From assembly GCF_016403105.1 (NCBI RefSeq), contig NZ_CP046155.1, forward strand, positions 4,087,501 to 4,151,500: a DNA stretch of 64,000 nt, in the 5' to 3' direction. Of the stretch, positions 44,733 through 52,698 are shown one piece after another (the stretch's first letter is position 1; every line of letters starts with the position of its first letter). The notes under the pieces were generated by a model. The model saw only the letters and a list, made by a program, of their open reading frames with translations. It was not told the origin of the DNA and did not search any database. A program made the position numbers and the translations under genes. The stretch comes from Leptolyngbya sp. BL0902 (GTDB lineage Bacteria > Cyanobacteriota > Cyanobacteriia > Phormidesmidales > Phormidesmidaceae).

Positions 44733-45590
44733 ATGCACCTTGGTGTCTTGTTGTTGGCGATGATCCTCGCGGTGGGGTGGCGGTGGCGATGGCAACCCAC
44801 GGCGGAAGCTTGGTCGCAGCGGTGGTGGCGGGCGATCTTGGCTCTCTGTGGCCCGCTTGTGGTGTTAGGAACATCGGCCTGGGCGGTGCTGTGGATGGGG
44901 CACCACGGCACCATGCTGGGCTGGGCGGTTGGGCCACTGGGCTGTCGCATTAGCCAGGTGGGGCTGGGCTTGGGAGCGGCGGGAATGCTGTGGAGCCTCA
45001 TTCAGGCCGGGTGGACAACCTGGCACTGGCGGCGCTATGCCCTGGTGCCGCTTCCCCAAGGAATGTCGGCGCGTCTGGTAGAAACGGCGGTGCCCCTCGC
45101 GGCCCAGGTGGGGTTTTGGCAATCTCGCCTTGTCGTGAGCCGGGGCTGGCTGGACGCCCTATCCCCCGAAGAACAGGGGATGATTTTGGCCCACGAACAG
45201 GCCCACGCCCACCACCGCGATCCCCTCGTCTTTTGGCTGTTGGGGCTGGTGAGACGGCTCACGATTTGGCTACCCAACACCCAGGCCCTTTGGCAAGAAC
45301 TGCTGCTGCTGCGAGAAATTCGGGCGGATCGGTGGGCGGTTCAACAGGCCCATCCCTTGGCAGTGGCGGAACTGCTCGTCAAACTCTCTCGCCCTACGTG
45401 TTTAGACGAGGGCATCCCCACCCCCGCCCTGATTGGCTTTAGCGCCGCCGAGGATCTGGATCGCCTAGAGCAACGGGTCAACGCTCTGCTAGATCCCATC
45501 CCCGCCGGAGAGCCGATTTCCCTCACCCTGATCCTTTGGGGACTGGCCTCGGCCCTGCTGCCGCTGCTGGCCGTAACCCTGCACCACTAG
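44733..45590 (+). CDS. petP: M56-family membrane metallopeptidase, PetP-like
   Basis: 285 residues, BlaR1-like with three to four membrane helices (LLLAMILAVGWRWRW, WAVLWMGHHGTML, ILWGLASALLPLLAVTLHH). The zinc site is ILAHEQAHAHHRD (HExxH) with the downstream REIRADRWAVQQ (Glu-x-x-x-Asp). It lacks the external penicillin sensor domain. It is expected to cleave or release the adjacent PetR repressor in response to copper. Confidence 0.86.
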   Translation: MHLGVLLLAMILAVGWRWRWQPTAEAWSQRWWRAILALCGPLVVLGTSAWAVLWMGHHGTMLGWAVGPLGCRISQVGLGLGAAGMLWSLIQAGWTTWHWRRYALVPLPQGMSARLVETAVPLAAQVGFWQSRLVVSRGWLDALSPEEQGMILAHEQAHAHHRDPLVFWLLGLVRRLTIWLPNTQALWQELLLLREIRADRWAVQQAHPLAVAELLVKLSRPTCLDEGIPTPALIGFSAAEDLDRLEQRVNALLDPIPAGEPISLTLILWGLASALLPLLAVTLHH

Positions 45591-45600
45591 GCGACGGTTC

Positions 45601-45816
45601 CTAATCCACCAAGCTCCACCAGCCGAGGCTAGGGCCGATGAACCGCAGGGTAATCCAAAAGGCGATGACGACAATAATCATGGCCCAGGTGCCCCGGCTC
45701 GTCCATTTCATGAAGTCCTGAGATTGCTGTTTGGTGATGGGCAACCAGGGCAAAATCGGCTCCGCTTGGCCATACTTTTCGCCCAGTTGTTCGCGACGAC
45801 GTTTCGACTCTCCCAT
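45601..45816 (-). CDS. DUF2839 family membrane protein
   Basis: 71 residues. Charged N-terminus GESKRRREQLGEKYGQAEP and one membrane helix (WAMIIVVIAFWITLRFIGPS). This matches the DUF2839 family of cyanobacteria and plastids; function unknown. It converges on petP. Confidence 0.78.
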   Translation of the reverse strand: MGESKRRREQLGEKYGQAEPILPWLPITKQQSQDFMKWTSRGTWAMIIVVIAFWITLRFIGPSLGWWSLVD

Positions 45817-45936
45817 TAGCGTTCTCCTTATCTCAATAGCCGAGTGCTGCCTGGATCATACCAACTGGACGGCGATGGAGCGGATCTCGCAGGTTGGGGT
45901 CGGTGAACTAGCCTCAGTTCGGGATAACCTCAGTAG

Positions 45937-46028
45937 CCCTCACCCTAAATCCCTCTCCCATAGGGAGAGGGACTTTGAACCTTTCTAGCTCCCCTCTCCC
46001 CATGGGAGAGGGGCTGGGGGTGAGGGCC
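45937..46028 (+). repeat. GGGAGAGG dispersed repeat
   Basis: Full two-palindrome copy, almost identical to 11755-11845 (CCCTCACCCTAAATCC start, GGGGCTGGGGGTGAGGG end). Confidence 0.8.
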
Positions 46029-46094
46029 AACAATGCGGCTTGAGGCAGATATCTTCACGCTTGCAGCCCTTGCTTAACCCGAACTGAGGTTGAA

Positions 46095-47636
46095 CTAGCG
46101 AGGGGAGGGGGAGGAGTTGGGGCTTAGATCCCAATCGGGGCGCAGGGAGCGGGTTGTCGCTGAGGGGCTGAGGGCCTCCAGAATTTGCTGGCCGTAGCTG
46201 CGGTAGTGGACGCGGGTATCCAGCAGCGCTACGAGTCCCTGATTGGCCCGCAAAGGCGCAATGGCCCGCTGAATTTCGGCCATGGCGGTGGGAAACAGGT
46301 ACAGCCGAAACCAATCCTGGCGGCGACGTTTGTGGAAAGCCACCCTGCCCGCCACCAGGGGATGCTCTAGGGAGGGCAGGGGCAGCGTGGCCATAATCAG
46401 CAGGGCGGGGGCGGGCAAACGGTGGCGATGCTGGTGCCAAAACTCCCAACCGCTGACGAGGATGCTATTTTCCGTGATATCCAGACTTTCTACCTGCACC
46501 CGTGAGCCAAATTCTCCGGCCAGCGCCGCCGCCAATTGGCCCTTGAGGGGCAGGTCATTCACCAAAATCAACGCAGGGCCAGGACGATTGGCGCAAACCA
46601 GCAACCGCCGAATTTCTTGATGCACCCGACCCTGAAACTGCGGCGTATTGGGCAGGGGCAAATGATCCGGCAGGTAGAGATTCACCACGTCATTGTGGCG
46701 GTCGGGGGCAAACTTGAGGCAGGTCAAGTCTTCTAGGCCAAACCGCTGACAAAAAATGTCCGCCTTAGCATCGTGATCCAACGACGCCCCAATCAACACC
46801 ACGGGCTGCGGTTCCCAGAGCTTTTCGCGATGCACCGCCAAATCCACCGGGGTGCAGTGCAGCGTAATGTGGCCCGATTGACGGTCGGTGACAAACCAGC
46901 GCAGATGATCGGCCTCGGCAAAGGACGGCCAAAACCGCTGCCAGGATGGGGGCATGGCTTCGGCCCGTCCGTCGGTGGTGAGCACCTGGTAGAGGCGGTG
47001 CAGGCGGTCACGGTCGCTCTCTTCTAATAGATGACAGTGGTAGGGGTTGGGCGGATGCTGAAAGGCCGCAAAGGTCAGCGCCACGCGGGTATCGCGGATC
47101 AAATCCCGGTGCTGGGGATAGGCCAGCCCTAGGGCTTCCCAATCGGCATGGGTAAGCGTCGCGGTGAGCAACGTTCCCAGCCAGGTTTCTAGATGATCCA
47201 CATCATCAATTAACGTCGGAATGCTGATGGGAAACTGGTTGGCCTCGCCCAAGCGGTCGGCCAGCCACGCCTCCGGGCTGGTAATCAACACCCCGGTAAA
47301 GTCCGATTCGGGCCAACGGTCGCCCACCTGTACGGGTTTCGTCAGGCCCAAACGCTCCTGGAGCCGGGGCAGATCCCCCAATAACAGCCGTTGTCGCGTC
47401 TCATCGGGCACCACCAACACCGCTGGCCCCGGCCACAGCAGCAACGCCACCAGATAGCTCAGCCGATAATCCCCCTGGTAGGCCGACAAGCCCCCCACCT
47501 GCAACAGCGCACTGCGCCCCAGCCGCAAGGCCCGCGCCACCAACCGCGCCAGGGTCAGATGATGGGGCCAGCTCGAATCGCCGCAGTCCCGCAGAAACTC
47601 GCGCAGTTGTTGATGGACTTGGGCTTCAATCACCAT
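46095..47636 (-). CDS. DinG/XPD-type helicase-like protein
   Basis: About 513 residues from ATG 47636 (MVIEAQVHQQLREFLRDCGD). The C-terminal half resembles the helicase C2 domain: ALILVNDLPLKGQLAAALAG, and a final GLVALLDTRVHYRSYGQQIL (motif VI-like). The N-terminal half keeps only a loose ATPase and DDVDHLE (DEAH-like) box. The Walker A is unclear (VGGLSAYQGDYRLSY), so ATPase activity is doubtful. The protein could be a diverged DinG with lost Fe-S cysteines. Confidence 0.68.
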   Translation of the reverse strand: MVIEAQVHQQLREFLRDCGDSSWPHHLTLARLVARALRLGRSALLQVGGLSAYQGDYRLSYLVALLLWPGPAVLVVPDETRQRLLLGDLPRLQERLGLTKPVQVGDRWPESDFTGVLITSPEAWLADRLGEANQFPISIPTLIDDVDHLETWLGTLLTATLTHADWEALGLAYPQHRDLIRDTRVALTFAAFQHPPNPYHCHLLEESDRDRLHRLYQVLTTDGRAEAMPPSWQRFWPSFAEADHLRWFVTDRQSGHITLHCTPVDLAVHREKLWEPQPVVLIGASLDHDAKADIFCQRFGLEDLTCLKFAPDRHNDVVNLYLPDHLPLPNTPQFQGRVHQEIRRLLVCANRPGPALILVNDLPLKGQLAAALAGEFGSRVQVESLDITENSILVSGWEFWHQHRHRLPAPALLIMATLPLPSLEHPLVAGRVAFHKRRRQDWFRLYLFPTAMAEIQRAIAPLRANQGLVALLDTRVHYRSYGQQILEALSPSATTRSLRPDWDLSPNSSPSPR

Positions 47637-48040
47637 AATCCGCCACCACGGCAGAAAAACGACAACGGGACGAGGGTAAGCCTCCATTGTTGCACACCTG
47701 TTTTGGCACCGAGTCGCCAGAGATACGGGGGCCATCTGCAAGCCAGCGTAAACTTGGGGCATCCAAAGCCTCCGTTAGAATAGGACTATTCACTTCGCCC
47801 CCACCGACGACCACCGACGAGAACTAGCCTTTACCTTGGCCCAGCTTGAGGAGTATCAGCAAGTGTTGGATCGGGAAGCGGTGGAAGCAGTAGATCTAGT
47901 TGGTTAGAGAGAGCAGACATCCTTAATTTTCGTAACTCTCCTTAGCTTCAATCGAAGAGTTTGCTAGAACAGTATGGGCACTAGCTGCTGAATTACCGTA
48001 GCTAAGTGTTGCCATCTCTCAACCATCTAGGAGTACACCC
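47637..48040. other. Intergenic region between the DinG-like and helicase-HNH genes
   Basis: About 400 bp. A decayed frame at about 47794-47907 reads ELAFTLAQLEEYQQVLDREA and stops, without an ATG; it looks like the end of a lost gene. The remainder is AT-rich and probably carries the helicase promoter. Confidence 0.45.
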
Positions 48041-50632
48041 ATGGGATACATATCGCTCAATCTAGATGAGTTGAGAGAACAAAATGCCAATCGCTCACCT
48101 AAGCAACCCTTTCAACATCAAATTGAATCCTTTGCAGCGTTAAATAAAACGTTTCGGTCTAATTTAGGTAAGACGGGTAGTGGAATCTTAGCTTTGCCGA
48201 CCGGAGCCGGGAAAACCTTCACATCTGTGAAGTGGCTAATGGATTATGTGATTGCCAAAAATATAAGAATCCTCTGGCTAGCTCCTTCCTTTTATCTGTT
48301 AGATCAAGCCTTTGCGGAATTCTGCCATAACGCACACGGAATCAGCGCATCGAGGCATCATCTCAATATTAGGCGTGTCTCTAGCAGCCCCCATCACGCC
48401 CAGGCATCATCGATTGAGTTGACCGATGACGTCATTATCATGACCATTCCAACGGCTATCAGCAATCTCAATACTAATTCTCTCGATGGCCGTGGAAAAA
48501 CTCGCAAAACTGCCTTCAGAGAATATGTAGAACATTATCAAGACTCAGAATTCTTTGTGGTCATTGATGAAGCCCATCACTCGCCAGCCTATGGGTGTCG
48601 AAATTTATTGATTGGCGACGAAGAAATCAAGCCCGGACTCCGTAGACTCCTCCCAAAGTCGCAATTTTTGGGGCTAACAGCTACTCCTACTCATAACAAC
48701 CAGTATATTCGGGGTTGGCTGTGGGAGATTTTCAAAGATAAAGTGATCTACGAAGCCGAAAAAGCTACGTTGATTACTCAGGGCATCTTAGCCAGACCTA
48801 ACTATATAGAGGTTCCTACAGGGAAGAAGGTAGGTGTTGACGATAATCTATACTCACGCCTAACAAAACAACATAAGGATTTGCCAGAGTCGATTATTGA
48901 AATCTTGGCTAGAGACCAAGATCGGAATAACTTGATTGTCAACGCCTATGTGAAGAACAAAGAAAAATATGGAAAAACCATCATTTTTGCTGACCGATGG
49001 TTTCAGTGCGTATATTTGAAGGAAAAGCTACAAGAAAAAGGCATTCAAGCGGATGCTATTTATTCCCATATTGATGCTGATCCTGATGCTGGTGTCGGCT
49101 CTAATCAACGCGATGCCAACAAAAATCAGATAATTCTACAACGCTTCAAGACTGGAAAAGATGAGCATGGCAATGATGCCCCACTAGATGTTTTGATTAA
49201 CGTCAGAATGCTAACTGAAGGGGCAGACGTGCCCTCGGTACGGACGGTATTTTTGACCCGACAAACCACCAGCACTATTTTAATGGCTCAAATGATAGGT
49301 CGAGCCTTGAGAGGAGAGAAGGCCGGGGGTGAAAGTGAAGCCAATATTGTGCTGTTCTTTGATGAATGGGAACGATTGATCGATTGGGCTGTTCCAGACG
49401 GAGGTGATAAGGTTGAAGGTAAACCTTCAGTCAAAGGCTACTTCCCTCTCGAATATATTTCCATTCGATTAGTAGAAGAAATTACAAAGCATATCGAAAA
49501 TCCTGGTGATCCCTTACCCCCATTTTCTACGATCTTTCCTGTAGGTTGGTATCAAACGGAAGTCGTCTATGCCAATACAGACGGACAAGATGATTCGATG
49601 GAAGGCTTTTCTGAGTTTGTTATGGCCTATGAGCATAATAAAGAAAAGTTTGACGCTTTCATGAATTTTATTGTTAATAATGAAAATCTTGATGACGAGT
49701 GGGCAAGAGAAGATCTAGTTAACGACTGGGGACAACACCAAATTGAGAAATGGGCTAAACAGTATTTTGATTTGGAATCAGACAACTTTGGCAACAAGCT
49801 TTATGCAGATCTAACTCGTCTTGTCCGACATATTGCTCAAAATCAAGAAAAGCCCTCCTACTATTCTTTTGATGATCGAGGGCGATATAACTTAGACAAA
49901 CTGGCACGGAACTGGCTTAGCTTGACACCTTATGAATTGAGGCAAGAACTTCACAAAAGGTTCTCAGATGACGGACTCCTGTGGAAAGCTTTTTACAAAA
50001 CCTATCATCGACTTGAAACAGCAGCTTATCTGTCAATCAGTCGAGTTCTGGATGGAGAGATGCCCCCGACACCCCTGACTTCACCCGTTGATGTAGAAGA
50101 TACAGAAAAATTTGACGTATATCAAAGGCAACAAATCATAGAAAGGGATGGTTGTCAGTGCCTCTGTTGTGGTATCAGGAATCCAAAAATCTTACAGGTT
50201 GACCATATCATGCCTCGCAAGTATGGTGGTAAAACTGTTATTGAAAATGGGCAAATGCTATGTCGTACTTGTAATAGTATGAAATATAAAGGCACTGATG
50301 AGATTAACTTTAGAGAGGTAGGTTCTCCACTAGAAATATCGAAGGGTCAATCCAAACTAAAAGCTCTCCTAGATACTCCAAATCAGGATGATGACTCTAT
50401 TCGTAGTCTGACTAGGGCTATCAATATCTTTTACCACTGTCGAGCAGTAAAGGTAATTGACTGCGATTTCGACAATAGGAAGAGTCCTCACTACTACAAG
50501 TGGACTATTCACCTCCATGAAGGCAACGATCCTGACTGGTTATCAGACTGCAAAGACATCTTGATGGCTGGCATTCACCAAAAACTCGGCTGTGCCTATC
50601 TGCAAGGTATTCAGATCTTTGGATCTAAGTAA
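48041..50632 (+). CDS. SF2 DEAD/DEAH helicase with C-terminal HNH nuclease
   Basis: 863 residues. SF2 motifs in order: Q motif FQHQ (24-27), Walker A GAGKT (55-59), DEAH (176-179), TATP (213-216), LTEGADVP (391-398), QMIGRALR (417-424). All are intact. Residues about 430-690 are an unknown, partly acidic linker. An HNH domain follows: CLCC (707-710), DH (721-722), N736, CRTC (741-744), N745; so both zinc knuckle and catalytic His are present. The arrangement is that of restriction or defence enzymes, where a helicase moves on DNA and the nuclease cuts. The gene is low-GC, stands at the head of hicAB (12 bp gap) and has no methylase beside it. Confidence 0.9.
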   Translation: MGYISLNLDELREQNANRSPKQPFQHQIESFAALNKTFRSNLGKTGSGILALPTGAGKTFTSVKWLMDYVIAKNIRILWLAPSFYLLDQAFAEFCHNAHGISASRHHLNIRRVSSSPHHAQASSIELTDDVIIMTIPTAISNLNTNSLDGRGKTRKTAFREYVEHYQDSEFFVVIDEAHHSPAYGCRNLLIGDEEIKPGLRRLLPKSQFLGLTATPTHNNQYIRGWLWEIFKDKVIYEAEKATLITQGILARPNYIEVPTGKKVGVDDNLYSRLTKQHKDLPESIIEILARDQDRNNLIVNAYVKNKEKYGKTIIFADRWFQCVYLKEKLQEKGIQADAIYSHIDADPDAGVGSNQRDANKNQIILQRFKTGKDEHGNDAPLDVLINVRMLTEGADVPSVRTVFLTRQTTSTILMAQMIGRALRGEKAGGESEANIVLFFDEWERLIDWAVPDGGDKVEGKPSVKGYFPLEYISIRLVEEITKHIENPGDPLPPFSTIFPVGWYQTEVVYANTDGQDDSMEGFSEFVMAYEHNKEKFDAFMNFIVNNENLDDEWAREDLVNDWGQHQIEKWAKQYFDLESDNFGNKLYADLTRLVRHIAQNQEKPSYYSFDDRGRYNLDKLARNWLSLTPYELRQELHKRFSDDGLLWKAFYKTYHRLETAAYLSISRVLDGEMPPTPLTSPVDVEDTEKFDVYQRQQIIERDGCQCLCCGIRNPKILQVDHIMPRKYGGKTVIENGQMLCRTCNSMKYKGTDEINFREVGSPLEISKGQSKLKALLDTPNQDDDSIRSLTRAINIFYHCRAVKVIDCDFDNRKSPHYYKWTIHLHEGNDPDWLSDCKDILMAGIHQKLGCAYLQGIQIFGSK

Positions 50633-50644
50633 GCTAGGAATCAC

Positions 50645-50893
50645 ATGACCCAACAAGATAAACTCCTAGCCAAGATTCTTAGAGGGACATCGGATGCTAA
50701 TATTTCCTTCGATGCACTGTGCCAACTTCTTCAATCCTTAGGCTTTGAACAGCGCATACGAGGAAGTCACCACATTTTCTCTAAGGATGGCATAGAGGAA
50801 ATTATTAACATTCAGCCAAAACAGGGGAAAGCAAAAGCTTACCAAGTGAAGCAAATAAGAAGCATGATCGTGAAATATAAGTTGGGCAATTAG
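50645..50893 (+). CDS. hicA: HicA-like mRNA interferase
   Basis: 82 residues. DALCQLLQSLGFEQRIRGSH carries the HicA double-stranded RNA-binding fold and its GSH catalytic His; the rest is HIFSKDGIEEIINIQPK. It cleaves mRNA during stress. Only 12 bp separate it from the helicase-HNH gene, so the three genes are one transcript. Confidence 0.9.
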   Translation: MTQQDKLLAKILRGTSDANISFDALCQLLQSLGFEQRIRGSHHIFSKDGIEEIINIQPKQGKAKAYQVKQIRSMIVKYKLGN

Positions 50894-50894
50894 T

Positions 50895-51107
50895 ATGACC
50901 TTTAAGTACGAACTCATTATCTATTGGAGTGAAGAGGATCAGTCCTTTATTGTGGAAGTGCCTGAACTGTCAGGTTGTGCAGCGGATGGAGAAACCTATC
51001 AAGCAGCAGTGGCTAATGCCGAGGTTGTCATTCAAGAATGGATTGAAATTGCCCAAGAATTAGGTCGGCCAATCCCGACGCCTAAAGGCCGTCTTCTATT
51101 TGCTTAG
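50895..51107 (+). CDS. hicB: HicB-like antitoxin
   Basis: 70 residues, the partner of HicA. Seen: YELIIYWSEEDQSFIVEVPE, LSGCAADGETYQAAVANAEV and the ELGRPIPTPKGRL end. This is the short, N-terminal type without an obvious DNA-binding domain, so operator control could be weak or by another route. Confidence 0.9.
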   Translation: MTFKYELIIYWSEEDQSFIVEVPELSGCAADGETYQAAVANAEVVIQEWIEIAQELGRPIPTPKGRLLFA

Positions 51108-51130
51108 CCCGTAGGTGCATTCGCAGCACC
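51108..51130 (+). repeat. REP-like palindrome
   Basis: GTAGGTGCATTCGCAGCACC immediately after hicB, another copy of the dispersed GTAGGGTGCATT family. Confidence 0.6.
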
Positions 51131-51169
51131 ACCATCTTTTGTTCCTGCGACATACCCTTTCTTTGCTGT

Positions 51170-51640
51170 AGTGCATCTCCATCTCGGCTACCCCAACCCT
51201 CAGTACGGGGACAAAAGTTGAAGCGCCTGGTCGAACTCGGCAGATCGTAGGGCCAGATCGCAGCAGGTACGGCGAAGAAAGTCGCAGCCATAGCGGAAGA
51301 GCTCCTTGGCCCTGCGGCCATGGGATTAGATGGCAATGGGGTGATGCTGATGGTGCCAGAGTCCGGTGAGCATGGCCCAATAGAAGCCCAAGGAAAGGAG
51401 ATCAACGAGTTTACTCAGACGCTTGCCATGGCAGACAGAAATTGCGTCAGACGTTTGTAACTCGACTCCGGTTTGGCCTGATTCGCAAACACCGAGGACA
51501 GTTTGTCCAAGTTCACCGTCTCGACCCGGAACAAGGCCACCAGAAACAGCGCTAGAAAGGTCAATCGAGCACCGGGCCACGGCAGATGAGCACGCAGGGC
51601 CGCTTGAAGTCGGTTAATCTGAGTTATGGGGAGGGTCAGG
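51170..51640 (-). pseudogene. IS4-family transposase relic
   Basis: Minus strand holds pieces FLVALFRVETVNLDKLSSVF then ANQAKPESSYKRLTQFL, and after a stop and a shift HGRRAKELFRYGCDFLRR and AEFDQALQLLSPY. These are the N- and C-terminal parts of an IS4-type transposase. The catalytic centre is deleted and the frame is broken, so it is inactive. I saw no clear terminal repeats. Confidence 0.72.
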
Positions 51641-51786
51641 CTAAGGTTGTGGTAATCCCTAGCTCACCTCCCTATTCCTGATTCTGTCAACCCCAGACGG
51701 GACAAGGTTTCAGCCCTCTTATCTCCTGTTTTGTCCCTGTACCGTGACCCCAACCCCATCCACCGAGGTTTTCTTTATGGATGAAG

Positions 51787-51818
51787 TTGGTGCATTGCTG
51801 CGCGAATGCACCCTACGG
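51787..51818 (+). repeat. REP-like palindrome beside the RAYT relic
   Basis: TTGGTGCATTGC, loop, GCGAATGCACCCTACGG: a near-perfect palindrome of the same family as at 19591. Confidence 0.7.
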
Positions 51819-51925
51819 TTCTGGATGGTACGCAGCAAAATTTCGCGGCACTCATCTCGAATCAGCTGAAACTCGCGATTATTACACCGCACCGTAACGT
51901 GGTAACAAAATCTCGCCTTGAAGAT
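51800..51925 (-). pseudogene. RAYT (REP-associated tyrosine transposase) 5' fragment
   Basis: The minus strand reads MTRPKRIFKARFCYHVTVRC, then NNREFQLIRDECREILLRTI, the N-terminus of the Y1/TnpA_REP transposase family. The catalytic HUH and Tyr part is missing because the frame runs into the palindrome at 51787-51818. It is a relic. Confidence 0.7.
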
Positions 51926-51999
51926 ACGTTTAGGTCTAGTCATACTATGCAGAATCAGAAACCCGGTTGCTTCAAGAAACTGGGTTTCTACATCCCACC

Positions 52000-52365
52000 C
52001 TAGCCACCAATAATCAGATTTAGCGTTGCCACTACTTGATCCACCACCACAGCGGGCAAACATTCCTTGGTGCTACGCCACCAGCGCTGACTGAGATCGA
52101 GGGTGCGTACTTGTTCAGCAATCACCGAACCCCTCACCCGAAACCCATCAGGAATGGGAATAAGCGTTTTAACATCGGGCCGTACCGTGCTGGTAATGGG
52201 CGACACCACCACGAGCCCACCCCTGGCCGCATTAAACGCCGCTTGGCTCAACACCAGGCAAGGGCGAGCCTCCCCCATTTGTTCTCTCCCTTGGGTTGGG
52301 TTCAGATTTACGCGAATCACCTCACCTCGATGCAGTGCGCTCACGGTCTTCTCTGTTACAGCCAT
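52000..52365 (-). CDS. mazF: MazF/PemK-family mRNA interferase toxin
   Basis: 121 residues. RGEVIRVNLNPTQGREQMGE and ARPCLVLSQAAFNAARGGLV are the MazF/PemK N-terminal motif with the conserved Arg, and VIAEQVRTLDLSQRW is the typical interface strand. It cleaves mRNA when free. It overlaps mazE (52356-52607) by 10 bp. Confidence 0.92.
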   Translation of the reverse strand: MAVTEKTVSALHRGEVIRVNLNPTQGREQMGEARPCLVLSQAAFNAARGGLVVVSPITSTVRPDVKTLIPIPDGFRVRGSVIAEQVRTLDLSQRWWRSTKECLPAVVVDQVVATLNLIIGG

Positions 52366-52607
52366 TCTTGCCCCTGAGGATGGCTTTGCACAAAATCAGC
52401 GACATCTTCGGGGTAGGTAAAATCATCAGGGATGCTGGCTAATAATTCCTCTAGGGAAGTTACAGCGGCCTTTTTGCGAATCATCAGCGCCCCATCCTGC
52501 TCTAACAGTTCCACCGTCGAATTTTCATCCCAACCGAAGCTCTCCGCTAATTGATAGGGAATGCGTAGACCCAAACTATTGCCCCATTTTTTCAGTTGAA
52601 CATCCAT
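52356..52607 (-). CDS. mazE: MazE-type antitoxin
   Basis: 83 residues. The AbrB/MazE swapped-hairpin DNA-binding part is QLKKWGNSLGLRIPYQLAES, followed by a flexible acidic tail (PDDFTYPEDVADFV) that would bind MazF. It precedes mazF with a 10-bp overlap, the normal order, and should autoregulate the operon. Confidence 0.9.
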   Translation of the reverse strand: MDVQLKKWGNSLGLRIPYQLAESFGWDENSTVELLEQDGALMIRKKAAVTSLEELLASIPDDFTYPEDVADFVQSHPQGQEWL

Positions 52608-52698
52608 AATTCTGGCCAGAATTATACGTTGTATAACATTCTAATTCTTCTAGGCCAAACTGATAGCCAGAGAAAATCTTCAAAGGTTTTCACAGCCC

